From Brevundimonas subvibrioides (GTDB lineage Bacteria; Pseudomonadota; Alphaproteobacteria; Caulobacterales; Caulobacteraceae), in contig NZ_NCEQ01000004.1 of NCBI RefSeq assembly GCF_002280785.1, positions 62,001 through 126,000 on the forward strand: a DNA stretch of 64,000 nt. The letters run 5' to 3'. Within the stretch, counting starts at the first letter, position 1. Every line of letters starts with the position of its first letter. Positions 8,483 to 17,047 of the stretch are shown in pieces. A program made the position numbers and the translations under genes. The notes beneath the pieces are model-generated. The model worked only from the letters and a program-made list of their open reading frames with translations. It ran no database searches and was not told where the DNA came from.

Positions 8483-9691
8483 TCAGTCTCGGGAGAGGGT
8501 CATGTGGACGACGTCCGTCCGCCCCGAGCGGAACCCGGCCTCGCAGTAGGCGAGGTAATAGCGCCACAGATTGCAGAATCGCTCATCCTTGCCTGCGGCG
8601 GAGCCGGTGTCGAAGGCGACCCGCCAGCGGCGAAGGGTTTCCGCATAGTCGGCGCCGAAGCGGCGAACCACCCGGCCGTCCAGTCCGGCGGCGCCGATAG
8701 CCCGCGCCAGCCGTGTCTCGGACGGCAGCATGCCGCCCGGGAAGACGTACATCTGGATGAAGTCGGGTCGCCGGCGATAGGTCGCGAGCAGGTCGTCGCG
8801 GATCGTAATGATCTGCAGGCCGGCGCGGCCGCCGGGCGCGAGCCGGGCGCGGACCGTCTCGAAGAAGGTCGGCCAGTAGGCCTCGCCCACCGCCTCGAAC
8901 ATTTCGACGGAGACGACGCGATCGAAGGACCCCTGGACGTCACGGTAGTCGACCAGCTGGATCGAGACCCGGTCGTCGAGCCCGGCCTGTGTGATGCGCT
9001 GCTCGGCAAATGCTTGTTGGGAGGGCGACAGGGTGATGGCGGTGACGCGAACACCGCGCTCTCCCGCCAGATACTCTGCGAAGCCGCCCCAGCCGCAGCC
9101 GATCTCCAGAACCGACTGACCCGGCTGGATGTCGGCGGCGTCCGCCAGAGCGGCGTATTTGGCGTGCTGGGCGGCTTCCAGCGTCTGGTCCGGCCCGGTG
9201 AAGAGGGCGGAGGAATAGGTCATCCCCCGGTCCAGCCACTGGGCATAGAAATCGTTGCCGAGATCGTAGTGGGCGACGATGTTCCTCCGCGAGCCCTTGC
9301 GGGTGTTCGACGAGAAGGCGTGCCGGATCGCATCGATCGCGCGCGCAACGGGATTGCCGCCCACAAGGCGGCCGAGGTGGTCGTAGTTGTCGGCGAAGGC
9401 CAGGAGGAGAGCAGGGAGGTCCGGCGTGTCCCAATCCCCGGCCACATAGCCTTCCGCGAACCCGATATCCCCGCGCTTGAGCATCCGCGAGAACGCTCGC
9501 CAGTTCCGGATACGCCAGACAACGGCATGGGACGCCCCGGGGCCGACCGCCAGCGAGCGTCCCGCGGGATCGACGATCACAAGGCGGCCGACTCGCCACA
9601 GCGAAGACAGGGCTCCGATCAGGGGGGCCGCCCAGGGCGGCCTGGCTTCGCTGTACGAAGCCGTCTCGATCACGCCCGGTGTGTCGGTCAT
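8483..9691 (-). CDS. Cfa-like SAM-dependent methyltransferase (first gene of operon)
   Basis: This 402-residue protein has the length of a full cyclopropane-fatty-acyl-phospholipid synthase, with the N-terminal lipid-binding region (DIGFAEGYVAGDWDTPDL) and the SAM site SVLEIGCGWGGFAEYLA. Downstream are DRVVSVEMFEAVGE and the IQMYVFPGGMLPS block. Typical Cfa would add a methylene bridge across the cis double bond of membrane phospholipids using SAM. As first gene of a minus-strand unit of six genes (gap of 72 bp, then overlaps), its promoter should lie above 9691. No ECF-sigma/anti-sigma pair is present nearby. Confidence 0.88.
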   Translation of the reverse strand: MTDTPGVIETASYSEARPPWAAPLIGALSSLWRVGRLVIVDPAGRSLAVGPGASHAVVWRIRNWRAFSRMLKRGDIGFAEGYVAGDWDTPDLPALLLAFADNYDHLGRLVGGNPVARAIDAIRHAFSSNTRKGSRRNIVAHYDLGNDFYAQWLDRGMTYSSALFTGPDQTLEAAQHAKYAALADAADIQPGQSVLEIGCGWGGFAEYLAGERGVRVTAITLSPSQQAFAEQRITQAGLDDRVSIQLVDYRDVQGSFDRVVSVEMFEAVGEAYWPTFFETVRARLAPGGRAGLQIITIRDDLLATYRRRPDFIQMYVFPGGMLPSETRLARAIGAAGLDGRVVRRFGADYAETLRRWRVAFDTGSAAGKDERFCNLWRYYLAYCEAGFRSGRTDVVHMTLSRD

Positions 9692-10227
9692 CGTCTATCC
9701 CAGTTGGCCGTTGAGGACGATGCAATGACCCCGTGGCACGCACGACGTGCGGTGGATGTCATCACGCCGCCCTCGGCTTGACCCTGTAAGCTACGCGAGC
9801 ACGGGTAGGCCGGATGCGGCTCAGCTGGCAACCGGGGCCGGGACTCTGTCAAGGTTGATGGGGCGAGCGGCCCCTGATGCTGTCAATCTGGCGCCAAAAG
9901 GTCTCCGGCAAAATCTGATCATCCCCGCACAATGGGAGGGCATTGAGCGGCTCTCGACGTAGCCGACCCGCATATCCGCCGCCCTGATCGAGGCACTCGT
10001 CGCCGGGCGCCGGCACGAGCCCCTTAAGGGGGCAGATCTACATGGAGATCGCAGAGTGACCGTCTACGCATTGTGCTCGTCGGCGTAACCCCGTCAGATT
10101 TCGATTGAAGGACAGGGCGTCCGACGCACGGGGATTGACTAGAACCGCCGCGCGCAGGTCGCGTTTTGCGGGGCCATTCCGCCGGCGGCGTGCCTATAAG
10201 GCGGCCCATCGCACCGGAGCTGAACCC
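9692..10227. other. Intergenic stretch, no gene recognised
   Basis: About 535 bp between the divergent lipid operon and a small plus-strand gene. It must hold the promoter of the lipid operon and that of the gene at 10228, but no convincing -35/-10 pair or RpoE-type TGATCC/TAAG box could be identified by eye. A short near-palindrome, CCCCTTAAGGGGG, occurs at about 10020-10033. Short open frames in this stretch show no recognisable family. Confidence 0.5.
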
Positions 10228-10476
10228 ATGGCTGTCGAGACCGTCTACATCATTCAGGCCTACGTCCAGGGGCGCGGAAAAGGCCTGAAGGCTGAGCAGC
10301 AGATGGGCTGCACGTCCGCTGAGGAAGCCCGCCGGAAAGCCGAACGTCTCGCACCGCTCCGGCTGGGCGTGGTCGCGTTCGCCGTCTCGGCAGACACCGA
10401 GATGGGTGATTATGACGAGAATCCCACGATCTTGTTCAAGGCAGGCCAACTTCCGCCGCCATGGAACGGGGAATAG
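10228..10476 (+). CDS. Small conserved-looking hypothetical protein
   Basis: An 82-residue soluble protein starting at ATG 10228 (TGAACCC just upstream). It looks like real coding sequence, with a balanced composition: an N-terminal beta-rich half (VETVYIIQAYVQG), a helix (SAEEARRKAERLA), then a beta stretch (LGVVAFAVSADTEMGDY), and an acidic-to-proline tail. No family is recognised. The frame extends upstream to 10105, but that part is arginine-rich and unlike a natural N-terminus, so the shorter start is preferred. Confidence 0.6.
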   Translation: MAVETVYIIQAYVQGRGKGLKAEQQMGCTSAEEARRKAERLAPLRLGVVAFAVSADTEMGDYDENPTILFKAGQLPPPWNGE

Positions 10477-10529
10477 GCTATGGGGGGAGCCGCTACGTTA
10501 TCCCCCACACGCCTTCGCCGAGATTCATT

Positions 10530-10724
10530 ATGATGACAGACCCCGAACGCATTGATGCGCTCCTCGACATGGTCGATCCTGATCGCGTGGCGAACGTAAG
10601 CCGGGGCCCGGAGCTCGCCGTGCTGGGGCTCGCCGTCGCCAAGCCAAGGGGGGGCTATCAGCCCACAAATGCTGGTTGGGTGATGATCGGCAATCGCGGC
10701 AGAGCTTTCCAGCCTCAAAAGTAG
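10530..10724 (+). CDS. Small hypothetical protein
   Basis: A 64-residue frame from ATG 10530 (a second ATG follows at once at 10533). The N-terminal part TDPERIDALLDMVDPDRVANV looks like a short helical protein start. It sits 53 bp after the preceding small gene on the same strand. No family recognised; the C-terminal part is rich in glycine and basic residues. It could be spurious. Confidence 0.35.
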   Translation: MMTDPERIDALLDMVDPDRVANVSRGPELAVLGLAVAKPRGGYQPTNAGWVMIGNRGRAFQPQK

Positions 10725-11093
10725 CGGCCCCACCGAGGCGCTGGGGGGCGCTGTCGGGCCAACGCTAACTCATCTCCGCCTGGGGCGGATCCAGCGGCTG
10801 ACGGGGCTAGTGTTTCGTAAGCCGGTTCCGCTCGAGCTGAACCTGTTTCCCGCAGAGATGATCTGCGAGGTCGTCAGGCTGTACTTCGGGTCTGGCCTCA
10901 GTTCCGCGACGTTGAGGAATGCTGTTTCGCGCCGATGCAGGCCTGTTTTGGCAGAGGGGGCAACCCTGTCCGGGCGGGGTCGGGCGACCCTCGATCTGGC
11001 CAGGTTGACCTGTCGGTGCCCGGGGCGGCGCAACGCCGTCCACTTTTGCCGGCGAAGATAACCGGCGAAATTCGCCCTGGCGGGCCTGGCTTG
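10725..11093. other. Intergenic stretch, no gene recognised
   Basis: About 370 bp lying downstream of the small plus-strand gene and of the convergent DUF3422 gene. Open frames on both strands are arginine-rich and lack any recognisable family. There is a weak repeated element (CCGGCGAA occurring twice at about 11049-11070). I see no insertion-sequence ends. Confidence 0.4.
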
Positions 11094-12380
11094 TCAGCCC
11101 TCATGGGCGAATTGTTCGCGCCATGCCCGTAGTCCAAGCCAGACCCCCGCCAACACAAACGGGGTGAGCAGGCCCGCGCCGAGCGTGGCGTCGAATTGGG
11201 TCCAGATGCGCTCCAGCCCCTTCAAAGGTAACAGCAGCAGGCCAAGGGTATAATAGGCGATGGCCACCGTCGACAGACCCTCGACTGCCTGTTGCAGCCT
11301 CAGCTGAGCACCGGCGCGGCGGTCCATCGACGCCAGCAGGGCGGCGCTGGTGGCTTCGGCGGCGACTTCGACCCGGGTGTTGAGCATCTGTGTCATCCGG
11401 GCGATCCGGGCGATGGCTGCGCGCTGACGTTCCGCCACCGCGTCGCAGGTCCGCATCGCCGGGTCCAAACGACGCTGCATGAACTCGCCCAGCGTCAGAA
11501 GACCCTCGATGTGCTGTTCACGCAGCCGCTCGATCCGCTCGCGCACGAGGCGGTGATAGGCTGCGGCTGCGTCAAAGCGGAAATTCGTACGACTGATCAG
11601 CGCCTCGGTTTCGCCGGCGACAGCCGCCAGTCGATCCAGTAACAGCCGGTCGGCATCTGGATCGGCATCCTCGGCGAGTTGGTGAGCGAGGTCCGCCGCC
11701 GTGGCCTCGATGCAAGAGAGCGCCGAGGCTGACTCCCCTGCGACGGGAAAGGCAAGAAGAGCCATCAGACGATAGGTTTCGACCTCCAGCAGGGTCTGAA
11801 CAAGTCGCCCGGTCAGGGCGCCGTCGCCGACGTCGTCGGATAACAGCAGAAACCTCGTCATGCCTTCCGCATCGGCCCTGAAATCAGTCAGAACAAGGGT
11901 GTCGCTGTCGACCAGGCGGCCCCCGGTGACCCCGACGGCAAACAGGGCTGCGGCGGCAGTCACATCTGTGTGGCTCCAAACCTCCAACCTCGTCGCCACC
12001 AGCACGTCGCCGGGCCACGCTCCGAGCCAGTCAATCGGCACCATGTCGAGAGCGGTCTCGGCGAAGGGGGCCTTGTTCACGGGCGAGCGGAAGAAGGTCC
12101 AGGTCGAAAACTCGGTGTGGCGCTCCCATCGCAGACGCCATGTCCCGGCTTCAAGGCCACACCAACGGGCTGTGGGGCCCGGTTCGGCTTGCCCAAGGCG
12201 GCGGCACAGGGCGGCCATGTGGTCGCGGTCGCCTTGCTCGCCAGCCTGACCTGAAAGTGTGGCGATGCGCGTCACAAGCGCGGGGCCGACCAGTGGTGTG
12301 AAGGGGCGGGCGTGAGCCTCCGCCAGCAGAGCGTCGCGCTGCGGGTGGTAGCGCCAATTCGTCGATATTCCGGAAACCAT
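11094..12380 (-). CDS. DUF3422 family membrane protein
   Basis: The 428-residue protein opens with HPQRDALLAEAHARPFTPL, the hallmark of DUF3422, and keeps the family block WERHTEFSTWTFFR. The central part is helical and hydrophilic with heptad-like stretches (residues about 230-350). The C-terminus has two hydrophobic segments (AIAYYTLGLLLLPLKGL and TPFVLAGVWLGLRAW) that probably anchor it in the inner membrane. Function of the family is unknown. It is a monocistronic-looking unit, with no gene close upstream on the same strand. Confidence 0.88.
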   Translation of the reverse strand: MVSGISTNWRYHPQRDALLAEAHARPFTPLVGPALVTRIATLSGQAGEQGDRDHMAALCRRLGQAEPGPTARWCGLEAGTWRLRWERHTEFSTWTFFRSPVNKAPFAETALDMVPIDWLGAWPGDVLVATRLEVWSHTDVTAAAALFAVGVTGGRLVDSDTLVLTDFRADAEGMTRFLLLSDDVGDGALTGRLVQTLLEVETYRLMALLAFPVAGESASALSCIEATAADLAHQLAEDADPDADRLLLDRLAAVAGETEALISRTNFRFDAAAAYHRLVRERIERLREQHIEGLLTLGEFMQRRLDPAMRTCDAVAERQRAAIARIARMTQMLNTRVEVAAEATSAALLASMDRRAGAQLRLQQAVEGLSTVAIAYYTLGLLLLPLKGLERIWTQFDATLGAGLLTPFVLAGVWLGLRAWREQFAHEG

Positions 12381-12510
12381 CGAGCATGAGGACGCCGAGC
12401 GCTACTTTCCGTCAAGGCGACGTTTGAGCACAGACGCGTGGCGGTGCACGGTCATTGCGATTGCCGGCGCGCATCGGGAAAGCGGGCCCCGGGGTGGGAA
12501 GGATTACAGT

Positions 12511-13134
12511 GTGACCAGCTTCTATGATCGACAGGTCCTGCCGCGGTTGATCGGCTGTGCCTGCGGGGCAAAGCCCATCCGCAGACAGCGGGCGAAAATC
12601 GTGCCCCGCGCGCGCGGACGCGTGCTGGAGCTCGGCATCGGCGGCGGCCTCAACCTGGCCTTCTACGATCCCGACCGGGTCGAGAGCGTCACGGGCGTTG
12701 ATCCCTCAGAAGGCCTGCGGCGCCTGGCGGAGGACGCCCCTCGACCCGCAGGCTTGACGGTCGAGATCGTCGCGGGATCGGCCGAGGCGCTGTCGTTCGA
12801 TAGCCGGAGTTTCGACACGGTCCTCTGCACCTTCACGCTTTGCTCGGTCGAGACCCCGGCTGTTGTCCTGGCCGAGGCGCGCCGGGTGCTCAAGACGTCG
12901 GGAACCTTTCTGTACAGCGAACATGGCCTCTCACCCGATGCCGGGGTGCAGCGGTGGCAGCGGCGCATCGAGCCCTTCTGGCGCCCCTTGGCCGGTGGCT
13001 GTCACCTGACCCGTCCGGTGACCGCCTCGATTGAAGCGGCGGGCTTCGTCGTCGAGGCGGTCGAGACGATGTATCTGCCCGGGGCGCCCCGCGTGCTCGG
13101 CTGGTGTGAATGGGGCGAGGCCCGCCCGGGCTGA
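12511..13134 (+). CDS. Class I SAM-dependent methyltransferase
   Basis: The GTG at 12511 is preferred, with GGAAGGA 11-17 bp upstream and a family-like N-terminus (TSFYDRQVLPRLIGCACG); upstream in-frame codons give an implausible leader. The 207-residue protein shows motif I, VLELGIGGGLNLAFYDP, near residue 42, then GVDPSEGL, and the post-I block FDTVLCTFTLCSVETP, all typical of Methyltransf_11-type enzymes. The group is often annotated as phospholipid or ubiquinone methyltransferase-like, but the substrate here is unknown. It stands alone. Confidence 0.85.
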   Translation: MTSFYDRQVLPRLIGCACGAKPIRRQRAKIVPRARGRVLELGIGGGLNLAFYDPDRVESVTGVDPSEGLRRLAEDAPRPAGLTVEIVAGSAEALSFDSRSFDTVLCTFTLCSVETPAVVLAEARRVLKTSGTFLYSEHGLSPDAGVQRWQRRIEPFWRPLAGGCHLTRPVTASIEAAGFVVEAVETMYLPGAPRVLGWCEWGEARPG

Positions 13135-13350
13135 CGGTCCTTCAGCCACCGCCTCTCAGTCCGGCCGACGGTGAGGCTGCGCCGGGCGGGGCCCGGTCCC
13201 GGGGCAGGGCCCGCGGTTCAGCCATGCAGCGAACTCGAACTGTTCTTTCGTGAAATCGGGCTTAGGCAGCAAAGCTGCCTCCCGAAGCAGGCATGCGGTG
13301 TCCACCGAGACGAGGGCGGATCAGTCCCCCAGCACGGTGACCTCTGGGCG

Positions 13351-14655
13351 CTATTGCGTTCCGCCTGTTGGGTCACGCACCGGGCCACTCACGCGGCGAC
13401 GCAAGAACAGGACCGCCGCGCCAGTCACCAGCACCAGGCCGACCAGGCTGGTGGCGTAGGCTGCGCCGACGAAGAAGCGCAGCCACGGCAGATCGACCGC
13501 AGCGAAGTTGCGCACCAGCAGCAATATGACACTGCCCACATATCCGGAGGCGTCGGCCACATAGATCAGGAAGCCAGCGGTCGCGACGGTTCCGGAATAG
13601 GCGATCAGCCGATCGAACAGCATGGCGTTGAAGGGCGTGTAGGCCAGATACAGGCCTGCCCCACTGACGATCATCCAGGCGATCGGTGAGAGCAGGCCGT
13701 GCTGGAAGGCCAGGGTCGACGCCCCCAGGATGGCGAAGCCAGCCAGGATCACCCCGTGCATCAGCAACAAGGCCCTGCCGTTGTTCTTGACTGCGATCAT
13801 CACGCCCATCGCAATCAGGGACAGCACCGCCACCGGGCCTTCGCTGGCGGTGAAGACCGAGGCGGCGTCGCCATAGCCCAGCGCCTGCCAGATCTCGGCG
13901 GCGAAATTGTCGCGCAGGTCGCGGAACGCTGTCAGCATCACATAGGCGGCGACCAGCAGCAGGAGGACCGGCCAATGGGCTGCCAGGAAGGCGGCCCGTT
14001 CCCGGGCCATCATCGGCCGGCGCGCCACGCGCTCGGCCTCGTCCGCATCGCTGGGTGGGGGCAGGGCGGCGAGCGCGAGGACCGATACGGCCAGTAGCGG
14101 CATGAAGACCACCCCGACCGCCGCCGGCATCCAGAAGGCGCTGACGTCGAAACCGTCCATCAGGGTCTTGCCGACCGACTTCACCACGCCCGACGACAGG
14201 ATGAAGCTGGCGCACAGGATCGCGCCCAGGACCTCGCTGGTGCGTCGACCCTCCATGAAGCCGAACACCAGCCCCCAGATCAGACCCAGAGGCAGGCCGT
14301 TGAGGAACAGGGCCGCCACGTTCCATGGCGCAGGGACGACGGCGAACAGCACCAGGGCGATCCAGGAGGCGCCGATCAAAATGACGATCGCGCCCGCCCT
14401 GCGCTCTGGCCGCATTTCGGCGATAACCTTGACGCCGATCAGCTTGGACAGGGCGTAGCCGGCGACCTGGGCGATCACGAGCGCGATCTTGTAGTCCAGC
14501 GCGAATTCCCAGCCCGGGACCAGGTCGAAGGTCGCGGCGGTGAACGGCTTGCGGAAGGCGTACATCGAGAAATACGCGCAGAATCCCGCAAGACCGGCGA
14601 AGAGAACGAAGATCACGGGGTTGGCCCGCGCCAGCCAGAGCCGCAGTCGGTTCAT
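13351..14655 (-). CDS. MFS-fold transporter, DUF5690 family
   Basis: A 434-residue membrane protein with about twelve hydrophobic segments. The N-terminal FAGLAGFCAYFSMYAFRKPF is typical of DUF5690 proteins and resembles sugar-phosphate/organophosphate antiporters of the MFS. The start at 14655 is chosen because the next upstream codons cross the operator and promoter of the divergent gene. The palindrome at 14684-14695 lies between its start and that of the PI-PLC-like gene, so both are likely under the same regulator. Transport of a phosphonate or phosphoester released by the neighbouring hydrolases is my inference. Confidence 0.82.
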   Translation of the reverse strand: MNRLRLWLARANPVIFVLFAGLAGFCAYFSMYAFRKPFTAATFDLVPGWEFALDYKIALVIAQVAGYALSKLIGVKVIAEMRPERRAGAIVILIGASWIALVLFAVVPAPWNVAALFLNGLPLGLIWGLVFGFMEGRRTSEVLGAILCASFILSSGVVKSVGKTLMDGFDVSAFWMPAAVGVVFMPLLAVSVLALAALPPPSDADEAERVARRPMMARERAAFLAAHWPVLLLLVAAYVMLTAFRDLRDNFAAEIWQALGYGDAASVFTASEGPVAVLSLIAMGVMIAVKNNGRALLLMHGVILAGFAILGASTLAFQHGLLSPIAWMIVSGAGLYLAYTPFNAMLFDRLIAYSGTVATAGFLIYVADASGYVGSVILLLVRNFAAVDLPWLRFFVGAAYATSLVGLVLVTGAAVLFLRRRVSGPVRDPTGGTQ

Positions 14656-14683
14656 CACTTGACATGCTTTCGTTGCATCGATG

Positions 14684-14695
14684 TGGTCTAGACCA
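14684..14695. promoter_or_regulatory. Palindromic operator TGGTCTAGACCA between divergent MFS and PI-PLC-like genes
   Basis: A perfect 12-bp inverted repeat in the 73-bp divergent intergenic region, 28 bp from the MFS start and 33 bp from the PI-PLC start. A TTGACA hexamer (14659-14664) could be a -35 element for the plus-strand gene. The motif matches the GntR/HutC-type operator shape and recurs at 18483, 20281 and 23410. The likely binder is the GntR/UTRA regulator encoded at 20407. Confidence 0.7.
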
Positions 14696-14728
14696 AGCCT
14701 GCAACGGCTGGATGACGGAGAGGCGCCT

Positions 14729-15910
14729 ATGCGCTGGGTGGCGGCGATCCTGGAACTGGCCGGTTTGGGCATGGCGCAGGCGGCGCCCTGCGACCTTGCC
14801 GCGGCCTCGGCCGATCATGCGGGCGCGGCCTGCGAGCGCGCCTGGATGGACGCCAATCTGCGGCTGAACGACCTGCTCATGGTCGGCACGCACAATAGCT
14901 ACAAGGAGGCGATGCCCGGACCGCTGATGACCCTGTTGAGGCAGCTCGACCCGGGCCAGGCGGATGGCCTCGACTATGGCCATCAGCCGTTGGTCGAGCA
15001 GTTGGACGACGGCGCCCGCCAACTCGAGATCGACATCTATTACGACCCCGAAGGCGGCCGGTTTGCCGATCCTGCGGGCATGGCCGTTGCGGCTCTGACG
15101 CTCGATCCGGTGCGGCGCGCCGCGCTTCAGGCGCCGGGCTTCAAGGTGATGCATGTCCAGGACGTCGATGTGTTGAGCGTCTGCGTGCAACTGGTCGAAT
15201 GTCTGGGCGTCATCCGGCGCTGGTCGGTCGACCACCCCGACCACGCCCCGTTGCTTCTGATGTTCAACGCCAAAACCGACGCTTCGCCCCTTCCGGGTGG
15301 AACAGACGCCCTCCCGTTCGACACCGCAGCCTGGGACGCGCTGGACAGCGTGGTGCGCACCGTCTTCCCGGCCGAGGCCCTGATCACGCCGGACGCTGTG
15401 CAGGGAGCCTTTCCCACGCTGCGTGAGGCCGTCCTCGCCGGAGCCTGGCCGACGCTGGGCCAGGCCCGCGGCAAGGTGATGTTCGCGCTGGATGAGGGGC
15501 CGGAGAAGACGGCCGCCTATCGCGGTTCGCGTCGCTCGCTCGAAGGCCGGGTCTTCTTCATCAATACCGACGAGACCTCGCCGGCCGCCGCCTATCTGAC
15601 CCTTAATGACCCCATGTCGGATGGCCCGCGCATCCGGGCGGCGGTCCAGGCCGGTTTCATCGTCCGCACCCGCGCCGATGCGGATACGGCCGAGGCCCGG
15701 GTCAACGACGCCCGGCGCCGTGACGCAGCCCTGGCTTCGGGCGCTCAATACGTCTCGACCGACTATATGCGGCCGGACGCACGGTTCGCCGGCGGATACC
15801 AGGTGCGGCTGTCGGGGAGTGCGGCCGCGCTGTGCAACCCGGTGCGCGCGGCGGGCCGGTGCGGCGACGCCGGAATTGACCCGATCGCCTCGGCCCGACC
15901 GGTGAACTGA
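14729..15910 (+). CDS. Secreted PI-PLC-like phosphodiesterase (Ca2+-dependent PI-PLC-C1 type)
   Basis: A 393-residue protein with a short N-terminal hydrophobic stretch ending AQAAPC, taken as a signal peptide. The catalytic core shows GTHNSYKEA (His55), the metal/substrate segment QLEIDIYYD and KVMHVQDVD (His142), i.e. the two histidines expected of PI-PLC-fold phosphodiesterases of the calcium-dependent bacterial type. It would cleave a glycerophospholipid or glycosyl-phosphodiester outside the cytoplasm. The gene starts 33 bp after the operator palindrome and is followed, 3 bp later, by the FAD oxidoreductase and phnX. That operon suggests head-group release from a phosphonolipid or phospholipid. 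Substrate unproven. Confidence 0.82.
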   Translation: MRWVAAILELAGLGMAQAAPCDLAAASADHAGAACERAWMDANLRLNDLLMVGTHNSYKEAMPGPLMTLLRQLDPGQADGLDYGHQPLVEQLDDGARQLEIDIYYDPEGGRFADPAGMAVAALTLDPVRRAALQAPGFKVMHVQDVDVLSVCVQLVECLGVIRRWSVDHPDHAPLLLMFNAKTDASPLPGGTDALPFDTAAWDALDSVVRTVFPAEALITPDAVQGAFPTLREAVLAGAWPTLGQARGKVMFALDEGPEKTAAYRGSRRSLEGRVFFINTDETSPAAAYLTLNDPMSDGPRIRAAVQAGFIVRTRADADTAEARVNDARRRDAALASGAQYVSTDYMRPDARFAGGYQVRLSGSAAALCNPVRAAGRCGDAGIDPIASARPVN

Positions 15911-15913
15911 CAG

Positions 15914-17047
15914 ATGGACAAGCGCTACGACATCGCGGTGGTGGGCGCGGGCATCGTCGGCCTGGCCTGCGCCCTGGCCGCCGCCCGCCGGGGTCTGTCG
16001 GTCGTCGTGATCGACCGGGACGCCCAGGCGAACGGCGCCTCGATCCGCAATTTCGGCTTCGTCACCGTGACTGGCCAGCCCCGCGGCCTCGTCTGGCGAC
16101 GGGCGCACCGCAGCCGCGCCGTCTGGGATGAGGTCGCCGCAGAGGCGGGCATTTCGGTACTGCAACGCGGCCTCTGGCTGCCGGTCCGGCGCCCCGAGGC
16201 CGTCGCGGTGCTGGACGCCTTTATGGCGACCGAAATGGGCGAGGGGTGTCGCCTGTTGACGGCGGACGAGGCGCGGGTGCGCGCGCCGGAGGCGACCGGC
16301 CCCGAGACCGCCGCGACCCTCTGGAGCCCTCATGATCTGCGCGTGGATTCACGCACGGCAATCCCGCGTCTGGCAGCCTGGCTGGCCGATCGTTACGGCG
16401 TCGTCTTCCTGCGCCAGACCGCCGTCCATGCGGTCGAGCCGCCGCGCATCGTCACCGCCAGGGGCGTGATCGAGGCCGGCGCGGCGGTGGTCTGCCCCGG
16501 CGACGACTTCGCCAGCCTGTTCCCGGACCGTTTGTCCAGCGCCGGACTGGTGCGCTGCAAGCTGCAGATGATGCGATTGGCCTCGCCCGGATTCACCCTG
16601 CCGGCGCCGGTCATGTCGGATCTGGGCCTCGTCCGTTACGGCGGCTACGCCGACCTGCCTGAAGCGACCGCCCTGCGCGCCCGGCTGCAGGCGGAGCAGG
16701 GCGACGCCCTCGCCAATGGCGTCCATCTGATCGCCGTGCAGGACGCCGACGGCGCCTTGGTGGTCGGCGACAGCCACCACGATGCCGCCACGCCGGACCC
16801 CTTTGCGGGCGAGGCCGTGGATCGGCTGATCCTGGACGAGTGGCGCGCCGCCACCGGGCGTCCGGCCCCGCCGGTGCTGCAACGCTGGACGGGAACCTAT
16901 GCCCGCGGCCCCCACGCCAGCCTGATCGAGGCCCCGCATCCGCGTGTGCGCCTCGCGCTCGTCACCGCCGGCAACGGCGCCTCCACCGGCTTCGCCTTCG
17001 GCGAGGAAGTGATTGCCAACCTGTTCGAGGAGACTTCCGAACCATGA
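15914..17047 (+). CDS. FAD-dependent amine oxidoreductase of phosphonate loci (TIGR03364/HpnW type)
   Basis: A 377-residue protein of the DAO/glycine-oxidase fold, with N-terminal YDIAVVGAGIVGLACALAAA and the NGASIRNFGFVTVTGQ block that marks the phosphonate-associated subgroup. It ends with TAGNGASTGFAFGEEVIANL, the FAD-contacting tail. Members of this subgroup are genetically linked to phosphonatase and are reported to oxidise 2-aminoethylphosphonate or its N-methyl form to phosphonoacetaldehyde. It overlaps phnX by ATGA. No PhnW transaminase is seen, so this enzyme probably supplies phosphonoacetaldehyde directly. Confidence 0.85.
   Translation: MDKRYDIAVVGAGIVGLACALAAARRGLSVVVIDRDAQANGASIRNFGFVTVTGQPRGLVWRRAHRSRAVWDEVAAEAGISVLQRGLWLPVRRPEAVAVLDAFMATEMGEGCRLLTADEARVRAPEATGPETAATLWSPHDLRVDSRTAIPRLAAWLADRYGVVFLRQTAVHAVEPPRIVTARGVIEAGAAVVCPGDDFASLFPDRLSSAGLVRCKLQMMRLASPGFTLPAPVMSDLGLVRYGGYADLPEATALRARLQAEQGDALANGVHLIAVQDADGALVVGDSHHDAATPDPFAGEAVDRLILDEWRAATGRPAPPVLQRWTGTYARGPHASLIEAPHPRVRLALVTAGNGASTGFAFGEEVIANLFEETSEP

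Noticed and set aside
10810..11061. Open frame with LYFGSGLSS that looked like a transposase fragment
   Set aside because: Similarity is too short and the rest of the frame is arginine-rich; no terminal repeats.
13373..16333. A very long open frame on the minus strand spanning the MFS, PI-PLC-like and FAD genes
   Set aside because: It is antisense to clear conserved genes, is arginine/glycine-rich without any family motif, and is a by-product of high GC codon use.
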